Source: a virus. Taken from it: DNA of 20,975 nucleotides. The stretch covers positions 1 to 20,975 of the IMG/VR virus record IMGVR_UViG_3300033149_001807; one strand, given 5' to 3'. The notes under the pieces were generated by a model. That model had not been told where the DNA came from and ran no database searches. It saw nothing but the letters and a program-made list of their open reading frames with translations. Both the position numbers and the translations under genes were made by a program. Positions 13,459 to 20,709 of the stretch are shown here, in pieces (position 1 is the stretch's first letter; the number at the start of each line of letters is the position of its first letter).

Positions 13459-13532
13459 TCCAGGGTGGTGTAATGGTAGCACGTCGGGCTCATAACCCGG
13501 AGACCTCGGTTCGAGTCCGAGCCCAGGATCCA
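13459..13532 (+). tRNA. tRNA-Met-type (anticodon CAT)
   Basis: Acceptor arms TCCAGGG and CCCAGGA pair in six of seven positions, with an A-A mismatch at 4:69. The D-stem is GTGT/GCAC. The anticodon stem TCGGG/CCCGG holds loop CTCATAA, anticodon CAT. The variable loop has four bases. The T-arm is CTCGG, TTCGAGT, CCGAG, and the CCA end is encoded with T at the discriminator position. CAT could be elongator Met or, if the C is modified, Ile for AUA codons. The mismatch and T73 are unusual for tRNA-Met. Confidence 0.9.
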
Positions 13533-13542
13533 AGGAGGTATC

Positions 13543-13734
13543 ATGCCTGTTCAACCAAGAGTGATCAACGGAAGAATCCGAACTGTAGCCGCGGGTACGA
13601 AACGTATCGAGAAGACTGACAAAGGGAACGCGAGAGATGGCGGCGGCTGGCCAGACACACCGAAGGGAAGATCCAGTGCAGCTCGGCAGTCGGGATACAT
13701 CAACGCGTCCCTCGCGAAAAAGAAAAAGAGGTAA
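13543..13734 (+). CDS. Small basic hypothetical protein
   Basis: A 63-residue basic, Gly-rich protein, probably disordered (NGRIRTVAAGTKRIEK, then DGGGWPDTPKGR, and a final KKKKR). The ribosome site AAGGAGGTA immediately after the tRNA is very strong, which supports expression. Residue content suggests nucleic-acid or capsid contact, but no family is recognised. Confidence 0.68.
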   Translation: MPVQPRVINGRIRTVAAGTKRIEKTDKGNARDGGGWPDTPKGRSSAARQSGYINASLAKKKKR

Positions 13735-13760
13735 CAACAACCTATGGCCTGGAGATCTGT

Positions 13761-14021
13761 ATGGTCCGTTTTTATTCGGATTCGCAAGACGACCCCCGCG
13801 ATGGCAAATGCTGTCCTTATTCATATCATATAATCATACGTCACAGCGGCGCGGGGTGGAGATGGCGACTCATGGAGTACGACCAGCAAGTGGCAACAGG
13901 AAAAGAAACGAAATGGATAGATGCCCAAAAAGCTGCCGTAGTGGCTCGTAAACAGTATGTTAAGCAAATTAAGGAAGGTAAAAAGAGACTACGATCGAAA
14001 AAAAAACTTGACGCCCAATAA
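13761..14021 (+). CDS. Small hypothetical basic protein
   Basis: An 86-residue protein with GGAGAT before its ATG. It opens with VRFYSDSQDDPRDGKCCPYS, then a strand-like run, then long basic helices (DAQKAAVVARKQYVKQIKEG and a final KKRLRSKKKLDAQ). Its stop lies inside the second copy of the 25-base repeat. No family is recognised. Another frame on the same strand also reads through part of this region but lacks a credible start and gives unnatural composition. Confidence 0.6.
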   Translation: MVRFYSDSQDDPRDGKCCPYSYHIIIRHSGAGWRWRLMEYDQQVATGKETKWIDAQKAAVVARKQYVKQIKEGKKRLRSKKKLDAQ

Positions 14022-14031
14022 CCAGACGGTA
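14007..14031 (+). repeat. 25-base direct repeat, copy 2 (upstream of portal)
   Basis: This copy reads CTTGACGC, C, CAATAACC, A, GACGGTA and differs from 13129-13153 at two positions. The ACC-N4-GGT pair is kept while the base between changes. It ends ten bases before the portal ATG, which also lacks a strong ribosome site, and contains the stop of the preceding gene. Confidence 0.7.
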
Positions 14032-14041
14032 AAAGCTGAAC

Positions 14042-16087
14042 ATGGCAGTAGAAAGCCCTAGGCAGCAAGGCGTCTCCTTCAAGACGGGGACCAATGGAAA
14101 CCCGATAGTACCCACTGTCGGTTTTTTGCGTGTCAAATCCAATGAGCTTCTCGATGAAGAAGCGCGCCTCAAATTAAAATCCGAAGAACTCCTCGAGGAT
14201 CCCTCCGCCAACGGCAGCTTCGCGCAGCTGATCGAGTCACGCTTCAAGCAGGCCGAGAACGCGAAGGATCACGTTACTGATATTCTGATGGATGCACTTC
14301 GCCGGCGTAAGGGTGTTTACTCTGCGTCCCACCTGGCGGAGATCCGGCGCCAGGGTGGCAGTGAGATCTACATGAAGGTCACGGAGACGAAGTGCAACGC
14401 CGCTGAATCATGGATAGCAGATGTTGTCACTCCCATCCAGGGGAAGCCTTGGGGTATGGATCCCACGCCACGGCCGGAGCTTCCACCGCAGGTTACTGAA
14501 TCGGTTGTGATGCAGACCCTCGCAGAGTTCGAGGAGCGTGGTCTCGAGGGATCCGAGGATGAGATCCGCGAAGTGGCCGCAGGCCTCCGAGACGATGCGT
14601 GGCGTAAGATCAGGGAAGAGGCCAAGACCCGGGCCGGCCGCATGGAGAACCTGATCGATGACGAATTTATTGAAGGGCAACTGCCGGCAGCTCTTGATAA
14701 TGGTATCTCTGATCTTGTGACTGAAGGCACCATGATTGTCAAGGGCCCCTTCATCCAGATGGAGAAGGGCCTCGACTGGCTCGAGGAGCGAGACTGGTTC
14801 CCTAATGTCACTGAGCTCCCCGCCATGAAGTTCAAGAGAGTGGATCCACTTAATTTCTTCCCCAGTCCTGGTGCAACAACGATCGAGGATGCGACCTACT
14901 TGATCGAGCGCGATGAATTTACTCGTGGCGCGTTGTCCAGGATGCGCGGGGTCGAAGGCTACAACGATGCGCTGATCGAGAAAATTCTTAGATCTAATCT
15001 GCAGGGGACGACGGTACCCCTGAGGACTGACTCTGAACAGGCCACTCTGGAAGACCGACAGGGAAGCCACAAGCTTGAGAATCCGGATGACAAGTATCAA
15101 GCGCTTTGGTACTGCGGAACGTGCCCTGGCTGGGTCCTCGAAGAGTGGGGCATCACTGGACTTGATGAGTACACTGATTACGAATGTGTTGGGCTTAAGG
15201 TTGGCGGCTATGTGATCCACGCCAGGCTGAACCCGGATCCCCTGGGCAAGCGCAACTATCACAAGGCCGTCTACAAACCTGTTAAGGGATCCTTCTGGGG
15301 CAATGGTGTACCGCGGCTGATGAACGACACCCAGGACGCCTGCAATTCTACTGCCAGGCATTTGATCAACAACCTCTCGATCGGGAGTGGTCCTCAGGTT
15401 GTCATTCGGGACGTTGACGCTCAGGCCGAAGGCGAGGACCTCGAGTCGATGTACCCGTGGAAGATCTGGCAATTCAATGAACCTGCGCGCACGGCCGCGA
15501 AACCGATCGACTTCTTCCAGCCGGAGATCCACGTCGAGCAGCTGCTCAAGGTGTTCGAGTTCTTCCTTAAGATGGCTGACGATGAGACGGGGATCCCCAA
15601 GTACGAATACGGAAGCGCCCAGGGCACTGGCGCCGCGAAGACAGCCACGGGACTATCCATGCTCATGAACAGCGCGAGCCGGGTCCTCAAGAAGTCTATT
15701 GCTGGAATCGATTCCCAGATCATCCAGCCGATCGTTCACCAGGCCTTTGTGTGGAACATGCTTTACATTGACGATCCCAGTATTAAGGGCGATGTCAACA
15801 TCCAGGCCTCCGGCGCCATGGGAATTTTTGTTAAGGAACAACAGCAGCTGAGACTGCAGGAGATGCTGACGACCACAGCCAACGCAGAGGACCGCGAGAT
15901 TATTGGACCGACTGGCCGTGCGGCTCTGCTTCGTGCCGGGATGAAGGGTCTCGAGGTCGCGGTCGACAAGGTTGTTCCGGAAGACGAAGATATCAAAGAG
16001 AGATTAAGGGCAGCAGCTGAAGCACAAATGCCTCCGGGAGGTCCGGAGACGGGAGCACCTGTGCCAGCGGTGCCAGGAGTACAGTGA
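14042..16087 (+). CDS. Portal (head-tail connector) protein
   Basis: This 681-residue protein has the size and layout of podovirus-type portals (P22-like, the dodecameric ring through which DNA enters and leaves the head). The N-terminal third is helical with an RRGKGV-like turn (DALRRRKGVYSASHLAEIRR). The central part has RVDPLNFFPSPGATTIEDAT, a motif typical of these portals, and KAVYKPVKGSFWGNGVPRLM. The helical crown region includes SARVLKK-like residues and FEFFLKMADDETGIPKYEYG, where the DETGIP segment is shared in the family. The end is acidic with a Pro/Gly tail. Its position downstream of terL and upstream of the capsid genes fits. The start is ATG 14042 with only a weak ribosome site, ten bases after the 25-base repeat. 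Confidence 0.9.
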   Translation: MAVESPRQQGVSFKTGTNGNPIVPTVGFLRVKSNELLDEEARLKLKSEELLEDPSANGSFAQLIESRFKQAENAKDHVTDILMDALRRRKGVYSASHLAEIRRQGGSEIYMKVTETKCNAAESWIADVVTPIQGKPWGMDPTPRPELPPQVTESVVMQTLAEFEERGLEGSEDEIREVAAGLRDDAWRKIREEAKTRAGRMENLIDDEFIEGQLPAALDNGISDLVTEGTMIVKGPFIQMEKGLDWLEERDWFPNVTELPAMKFKRVDPLNFFPSPGATTIEDATYLIERDEFTRGALSRMRGVEGYNDALIEKILRSNLQGTTVPLRTDSEQATLEDRQGSHKLENPDDKYQALWYCGTCPGWVLEEWGITGLDEYTDYECVGLKVGGYVIHARLNPDPLGKRNYHKAVYKPVKGSFWGNGVPRLMNDTQDACNSTARHLINNLSIGSGPQVVIRDVDAQAEGEDLESMYPWKIWQFNEPARTAAKPIDFFQPEIHVEQLLKVFEFFLKMADDETGIPKYEYGSAQGTGAAKTATGLSMLMNSASRVLKKSIAGIDSQIIQPIVHQAFVWNMLYIDDPSIKGDVNIQASGAMGIFVKEQQQLRLQEMLTTTANAEDREIIGPTGRAALLRAGMKGLEVAVDKVVPEDEDIKERLRAAAEAQMPPGGPETGAPVPAVPGVQ

Positions 16088-16183
16088 ACGGGGAAGCGGG
16101 GAAGCGGAGGGCGCCGCCGAGTGGCGACGATAACCCTCGTATAAATCCGCAGTGGTAGTTAACAACTAACAGAGGAGAGGACG
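16088..16183 (+). other. Intergenic region between portal and beta-helix genes
   Basis: These 96 bases hold a nested inverted repeat: GAGGG with CCCTC around CGCC and GGCG, and a TATAAAT at 16140 that could be a -10 box, though I see no matching -35. GAGGAGAGG just before 16184 is the ribosome site of the next gene. I see no open frame of note. Confidence 0.4.
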
Positions 16184-17206
16184 ATGGCATATTTCCAAGA
16201 ACTAACAGCCGGGATAATCTTTCTGAGAGGTAAGGACCTCGAGGATACGACACAGTTAAGAACAGGCAGCTCAGCAACGGCCGCATTGATTTATGCGGAA
16301 ACGGAAGATGGCATGAACAATCCGCCCACCGGATCCATGTACCTTTCCACTGCAGGAACCATCTGGTTCCGTATTGCTACCACACCGGCGGCTACGGACT
16401 GGATCCCGCTCGACCTCGAAGCTGTCGAAACCGCGTACATCTATGTTGCTAAGAGTGGTAACGACACCACGGGCAACGGCTCAGCAAACGCGCCATATCT
16501 GACTATCACGCAGGCACTGTCAGTTGTAACGTCCGCGCGCAAGACGATCATGGTTGCACCAGGCGAGTACGAAGAAGTTGGAGCAATCGTGTGGCCGACA
16601 ACCGTGTCGGGCATTCAGTTGATCGGTACAGGCAATCGCTTCGAAACAGTTATCAGCGCGGCCGCTGGCGATGAGGTTATCACCTTAACACCAGGCGTTC
16701 AGACGAGCACGTTTGAACTCACGATCCAGAACATCCAGATTGACCACGACACATCTGGCCAGGACGGCATAGCCGCAACCAACGACTCCATGACCAAGAA
16801 GCTTAACATCTACCTCGGTAATGTTGGGTTTGCTGGTGATGGCGCGGATAATGCGATCGTCTGCACACACGGTGATACTGGCAACGCCATCCGCATCTAC
16901 TGGGATGGCGGGAATGGTGACTGCGAGAGTGGCATCGACCTGGCACAGGCCAACGATGGGGACAGGTTCTATGTCGATAACGTAATCTTCAGCGGTGACG
17001 ACATCGATGCCGGGACGAATGTAGCCGGGACGATCAAGATGCGTTATTGCCAGATTGGTTATCGCACGTTCACAGGTGGTGGAGCATCAACTGTGGTTAC
17101 CATGGCATGGTGCATCAGGGACAACAGCGGAACACTTGGTGCTGTTGACGCTGCTGATGTGGAAACGAACAGCTCGATCACTGGCTCAGTCATTGTCGGA
17201 ACGTAA
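16184..17206 (+). CDS. Parallel beta-helix (pectate-lyase-like) structural protein
   Basis: The product is 340 residues. Residues 1-80 form a small domain with GSMYLSTAGTIWFRI, similar to domains that sit in front of phage beta-helices. Residues about 85-110 read YIYVAKSGNDTTGNGSANAP, then YLTITQAL, the opening signature of DUF1565/pectate-lyase-like right-handed beta-helices. The following region repeats short strands with N, G and D turns (IQLIGTG, FELTIQNIQI, IYWDGGNGD, FYVDNVIFSG) as the coils of such a helix. These proteins bind or cut polysaccharide in tailspikes, or decorate capsids. Located between portal and scaffold, it is more likely a head fibre or decoration protein than a tailspike. 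The ribosome site is GAGGAGAGG. Confidence 0.8.
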   Translation: MAYFQELTAGIIFLRGKDLEDTTQLRTGSSATAALIYAETEDGMNNPPTGSMYLSTAGTIWFRIATTPAATDWIPLDLEAVETAYIYVAKSGNDTTGNGSANAPYLTITQALSVVTSARKTIMVAPGEYEEVGAIVWPTTVSGIQLIGTGNRFETVISAAAGDEVITLTPGVQTSTFELTIQNIQIDHDTSGQDGIAATNDSMTKKLNIYLGNVGFAGDGADNAIVCTHGDTGNAIRIYWDGGNGDCESGIDLAQANDGDRFYVDNVIFSGDDIDAGTNVAGTIKMRYCQIGYRTFTGGGASTVVTMAWCIRDNSGTLGAVDAADVETNSSITGSVIVGT

Positions 17207-17242
17207 TCTCGGATAGATCCCCGAGTTTAATTGGAGGCCATT

Positions 17243-17515
17243 ATGGCCAAGAAGAAAAAGAAAAAGAAGGTTGCAGTTGCGGCTAAGAAGCGGGTTCCTC
17301 GTCGCAGGAGCGGTACTCTTGAACCAGATCTTGTCAAGGCCGGCGCAGTTGGCGTTGGTAGTCCAAGACCGGGACCAGGTGTGCCACTCGATGCCAGTAT
17401 GGCTCGAACTCCTGTACGTAGACCAGCTCCCTCCAGGGCGCGTTTGGCGCGCATGAGGAAGCCTCGCAGAGCGGCGAGTCCGACGAAGGGGCCATACGGC
17501 TGCAGTCCTATGTAG
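17243..17515 (+). CDS. Small Lys/Arg/Pro-rich basic protein
   Basis: A 90-residue, strongly basic protein beginning MAKKKKKKKVAVAAKKRVP and rich in Pro, Gly and Arg, so probably disordered and able to bind DNA. ATG 17243 follows GGAGG by six bases and is preferred to a TTG at 17231. No family is recognised. Given its place between the beta-helix and scaffold genes it may be a minor head or internal protein that neutralises packaged DNA, but this is inference. It is followed by two hairpins. Confidence 0.6.
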   Translation: MAKKKKKKKVAVAAKKRVPRRRSGTLEPDLVKAGAVGVGSPRPGPGVPLDASMARTPVRRPAPSRARLARMRKPRRAASPTKGPYGCSPM

Positions 17516-17523
17516 GTTTTGAT

Positions 17524-17589
17524 CTTGTGTGTTGATCCCAGCACACAAGTCATATTGACGGGCCGCCCCGGCCCAGGCACCGGGGCGGC
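17524..17589 (+). terminator. Two tandem hairpins after basic protein gene
   Basis: The first hairpin pairs CTTGTGTG (17524-17531) with CACACAAG (17542-17549). The second pairs GCCGCCCCGG (17562-17571) with CCGGGGCGGC (17580-17589) around an eight-base loop. There is no T run after either, so they could attenuate transcription or stabilise the message, not terminate fully. Confidence 0.6.
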
Positions 17590-17604
17590 TCCTAAGGAGA
17601 GAGT

Positions 17605-17886
17605 GTGAGATACATTAAGTTTGAGACGGGGACGAAGGATCGATGCCGGCATGCTCTCGAGATGCTCAAGCATAATGAAGCCTTTGAATGTCTGATGGAG
17701 AATTTGCTCCTGGTGTCAGAAAAGAATGCAAGCAGCAGGACGGTGGATATGAATCACGATGACCCAGAAGTGGGTCCTATGCGGGGAGTCGCGAGATTCC
17801 TTGCTGAGTTCAACAAGATTTGTAGGGATCCCCGGAAACATCTCGGGGGTCAGAACAAGAAACCGAAACCAACTCCCGACCGATAA
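17605..17886 (+). CDS. Small hypothetical protein
   Basis: A 93-residue protein from GTG 17605, preceded by AAGGAGAG. It is mostly helical (DRCRHALEMLKHNEAFECLM, then MRGVARFLAEFNKICRDPR) with a basic end. No family is recognised. The ribosome site lies inside CTCCTAAGGAG, a small hairpin that may limit translation. It stands 21 bases before the scaffold-like gene. Confidence 0.66.
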   Translation: MRYIKFETGTKDRCRHALEMLKHNEAFECLMENLLLVSEKNASSRTVDMNHDDPEVGPMRGVARFLAEFNKICRDPRKHLGGQNKKPKPTPDR

Positions 17887-17907
17887 GGCCGAGGGCAGGA
17901 GGAAGTC

Positions 17908-19038
17908 ATGATAGATAGTCCAGAAGTAATACCAGATCAGATCAAGAAACAGCAAGAGAAAGCTGCCAGGCAGATGCAAGAGCACAAGGATCGACGCGAA
18001 GGCGCCGCCGGTGCTTCATCTCCTGCAGCCCCTGCGCCCTTGGCCGAGACGCCGGCAGCCGCACCCCCTGCAGCAGTAGCTGCATCTGGTGCTGAGCCCA
18101 CGCATCCGACTGAGAAGCCCGCAGCGGATCCCGGAGTTCAGAACGTTGAGACACCGGAACAAAAGCTAGAACGCATTGAAGCGGAGAAGGCTGACCTTAG
18201 ACGCCAGCTCGATTCCGCCAATGGTAGATTCGGAGGACAGGTCCAGAACCTGAAGTCGAAGATTTTCGATCTTGAGGAACAGCTCAAGTCGCAAGTCCCG
18301 GCTGCCGCGCCTGCGGGATCCAGTCCGGCTACAGTTGCAGAGGTCACCCCCACCGGTGCCGCTGCTCCTGCGTCGGCCCCCCCACAGGGAACACCGGCAC
18401 ATCTAAAACATGTGACGGAGGAAATGATTGAACGTTACGGAGATGACTTCTTCACCATGGTGGCCGCTGTCGCCAGAGGAATTGACGAAGAGAAGGATGG
18501 TGAATTAGAAAAGAAAATCTCTACTCAGACGAAGAATCATTTGGCTGTCCAAGAATCTCGTCAGCTCGCCAGAGAATACTGGACTGACGTCGATGCTATT
18601 GAACCAGGTGCATCTGTTATCAACGGAAATCCTGACGAAGGAATCGCTTGTGAACCCAACTGGTCCACATTTCTGGATGAGCCGGTCCGACCTGGAAGCT
18701 CACTCACGAGACGGCAGGAGGCTGAAGCCGCGGTTGTTAATCGCAACCCGATCGCTTTCGCTGCCTTAGTGAAAGAGTACCGAGCAAGAGGTTCGGAGAG
18801 TACCCGTAGTGAACAGCCACCTCGACCGTCGGTTGCGTCACAGGCCGTCCCCGCATCAGTGCAGGGAGACGGAGCCCTACCTCCAGAGAAAGGAGCGAAG
18901 CGGCAGATCCCTGAATCAGAGATTACGAAGTACAGGGCAGACGCTGCTAAGGGTCAGTTCACGATCGAAGAGGCTAACGAACGTATGAAGGAATACGATG
19001 CCGCATACCGGGAGAAGAGAGTCCTGGTTGGCGCTTAG
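17908..19038 (+). CDS. Scaffolding-like protein
   Basis: This 376-residue protein lies directly before the major capsid gene, the standard position for scaffolds that shape the prohead and are removed before DNA entry. Residues 1-30 are a charged helix. Residues about 33-80 and 130-165 are Ala/Pro-rich linkers (such as AAPPAAVAASG). Residues about 82-130 form a coiled coil (LERIEAEKADLRRQLDSANG, VQNLKSKIFDLEEQLKSQ). The second half includes a helical part (EEMIERYGDDFFTMVAAVAR) and a C-terminal RYRADAAKGQF-like segment, KYRADAAKGQFTIEEANERM, that would be the coat-binding end. Low sequence conservation is normal for scaffolds, so the call rests on composition and place. The ribosome site is GGCAGGAGG. 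Confidence 0.78.
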   Translation: MIDSPEVIPDQIKKQQEKAARQMQEHKDRREGAAGASSPAAPAPLAETPAAAPPAAVAASGAEPTHPTEKPAADPGVQNVETPEQKLERIEAEKADLRRQLDSANGRFGGQVQNLKSKIFDLEEQLKSQVPAAAPAGSSPATVAEVTPTGAAAPASAPPQGTPAHLKHVTEEMIERYGDDFFTMVAAVARGIDEEKDGELEKKISTQTKNHLAVQESRQLAREYWTDVDAIEPGASVINGNPDEGIACEPNWSTFLDEPVRPGSSLTRRQEAEAAVVNRNPIAFAALVKEYRARGSESTRSEQPPRPSVASQAVPASVQGDGALPPEKGAKRQIPESEITKYRADAAKGQFTIEEANERMKEYDAAYREKRVLVGA

Positions 19039-19082
19039 GCGCCAGTGGCGCGGTCGTAGTGTTCCTCTGAGGAGAAGAGACA

Positions 19083-20012
19083 ATGAGTGTTGCACCAGCA
19101 GCCGGATATCCGCAATATGCGGACTCAGACATTGCCTATATCCCCCAGATGTACGCCACTACGACATTGGTTAAGTACTACGCCAAAAGTGCGGTGACCG
19201 CCATCACGAACACCAAGTATGAAGGCGAAATCCGTGACGCTGGCGATAAGGTGATTATTCGGACCCGTCCGAGTATCACCATTCGCGATTACAAGAAGGG
19301 ACAGAAGCTGGAGAAAGAAACACCAGAGAGCGCTCCAGTCACTCTCCTGATCGATAAAGCGAAGTACTATGACTTCGTCGTAGACGACGTAGACAGCAAG
19401 CAGGCGGATATAGTGCTGTCATCCGAGTTCACGGATGACGCGAGTGAGCAGATGAGGATTGCGATCGACACTGACGTGTTGGGATCAATCTACGCAGATG
19501 CTGATTCGTATAACCAGGGACAGTCGGCGGGACGCATCTCGCAGGACCTGAACCTGGGAGTGAACGGGACACCTTTATTGGTGACCAAGCAAAACGTGAT
19601 CGAGGTTCTCACGTTGGTCGGTACGGTTATGGACGAGTACAATGTTCCGGAAGAGAATCGGAAGATTGTTGTACCCGCCTGGTTCCGTTACCTGATCATG
19701 AACTCGGACCTCAAGAATGCCAGTATAACTGGCGATGGCACGTCCATTGTTCGCAATGGCCGTGTTGGTGATGTCGATCGACTCACACTCTTCATGAGCA
19801 ATCTGTTGAGCGTGGTCACAGACGGAACCGATCGGGTGACGAACATCATCGCCTGCCAGATGGACGCGATCACGTACGCGGCTCAGCTCGTCAAGAACGA
19901 GACGCTGCGCGCGGCTGACACCTTCGGGCGTGAGTATCGTGGTCTGAATGTCTATGGCTACAAGGCAGTCAAGCCTCAGGGTTTGGTCTGGCTCTACGCC
20001 ATGAAGGGCTGA
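19083..20012 (+). CDS. Major capsid protein
   Basis: A 309-residue protein, the likely HK97-fold shell subunit. Near the N-terminus AYIPQMYATTTLVKYYAKSA is typical of many phage capsid proteins, followed by AGDKVIIRTRPSITIRDY and the TLLIDKAKYYDFVVDDVDSK segment, which marks the beta-sheet and spine region. KIVVPAWFRYLIMNS and MSNLLSV sit where the A-domain is expected, and the tail YRGLNVYGYKAVKPQGLVWL is the usual C-terminal strand. The length fits. It follows the scaffold-like gene by 44 bases and has GAGGAGAAG upstream, inside a weak TCCT/AGGA hairpin. A GC-rich hairpin follows it. Confidence 0.92.
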   Translation: MSVAPAAGYPQYADSDIAYIPQMYATTTLVKYYAKSAVTAITNTKYEGEIRDAGDKVIIRTRPSITIRDYKKGQKLEKETPESAPVTLLIDKAKYYDFVVDDVDSKQADIVLSSEFTDDASEQMRIAIDTDVLGSIYADADSYNQGQSAGRISQDLNLGVNGTPLLVTKQNVIEVLTLVGTVMDEYNVPEENRKIVVPAWFRYLIMNSDLKNASITGDGTSIVRNGRVGDVDRLTLFMSNLLSVVTDGTDRVTNIIACQMDAITYAAQLVKNETLRAADTFGREYRGLNVYGYKAVKPQGLVWLYAMKG

Positions 20013-20024
20013 GGACAATAACGG

Positions 20025-20040
20025 GGGGCCTTCGGGCCCC
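20025..20040 (+). terminator. GC hairpin after major capsid gene
   Basis: GGGGCC pairs with GGCCCC around a TTCG loop, 12 bases after the capsid stop. TTCG loops make very stable hairpins. No long T run follows, so it may be a partial terminator or protect the capsid message from 3' decay. Confidence 0.65.
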
Positions 20041-20115
20041 TCGATTACTGGGGATGGCCGGGCCTGGTATGGCTCGGGTTGAGAAGTAAGTTGACTCCTA
20101 AGAGGAGACGAGGAA

Positions 20116-20601
20116 ATGGCAACGACATACGACAAAACAGTCGGCGGAACAGCCGAATTGAATGTCACTGAAGCGGGCTATTACTTCACCCTTCGCAGGA
20201 AGTACAACACAGACTCGGACGCAGACGGGAATGTAGTGAGCGGCGACACACTGTCGCTCTTGAACATTCCAGCAGATACGTTTGTGGAGAGGATAGCAAT
20301 CATTGTTGAGACCATCGAAGATGGTACTCTTACGGTTGATGTCGGTGACGGATCGGGAGCCGCAGGCTTCCTTGACGATGCCAACATGGAATCCCTCGAC
20401 ACCAAGATCACAACGCTGGCACTGACTGAAGCTACGCCGAACACGGTCACCGGTTATACGAACGGAAAACTGTATACCGCTGCTGACACGATCGACATGC
20501 TCTTCAACAACGCTGCCGACACTGTGAAGTTCGAGATTGTTGCACTCTGCATAAGGCTGAAGAAGGCCGACGCACAGAACAACCCAGTAGGGTCTACCTG
20601 A
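20116..20601 (+). CDS. Head decoration-like protein
   Basis: A 161-residue beta-rich protein directly after the major capsid gene. It has repeated strands with Thr/Val/Ile (TLSLLNIPADTFVERIAIIV, TLTVDVGDGSG, ALTEATPNTVTG) as in phage decoration or cement proteins that bind the outer surface of the shell. No exact family is recognised, so the role comes from position and composition. The ribosome site AGAGGAGACGAGG is strong but its AGGAG is paired with CTCCT in a five-pair hairpin (20095-20107). A hairpin follows the gene. Confidence 0.72.
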   Translation: MATTYDKTVGGTAELNVTEAGYYFTLRRKYNTDSDADGNVVSGDTLSLLNIPADTFVERIAIIVETIEDGTLTVDVGDGSGAAGFLDDANMESLDTKITTLALTEATPNTVTGYTNGKLYTAADTIDMLFNNAADTVKFEIVALCIRLKKADAQNNPVGST

Positions 20602-20644
20602 TCCTGGGCTGAGGAAAAGCCCGAAGAATAGCTGACGGAAATGA

Positions 20645-20673
20645 CCAGGGGGTCGGCGACACCGACCCCCTGG
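20645..20673 (+). terminator. Strong hairpin after decoration-like gene
   Basis: CCAGGGGGTCGG (20645-20656) and CCGACCCCCTGG (20662-20673) pair in all 12 positions with loop CGACA. It lies 44 bases after the stop, without a T run following. It is the most stable simple hairpin in the window and would separate the capsid block from the genes beyond. Confidence 0.75.
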
Positions 20674-20709
20674 CTTACTGCCAACGACAAAGAGAAGGAG
20701 GAGGCAATC

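Noticed and set aside
13637-13951. A 104-residue frame overlapping two small genes
   Set aside because: Its composition is unnatural, and the two overlapped frames have good ribosome sites.
14408-15532. Long minus-strand frame of 374 codons opposite the portal gene
   Set aside because: It is a mirror of the portal codon bias, with no ribosome site and no recognisable protein features.
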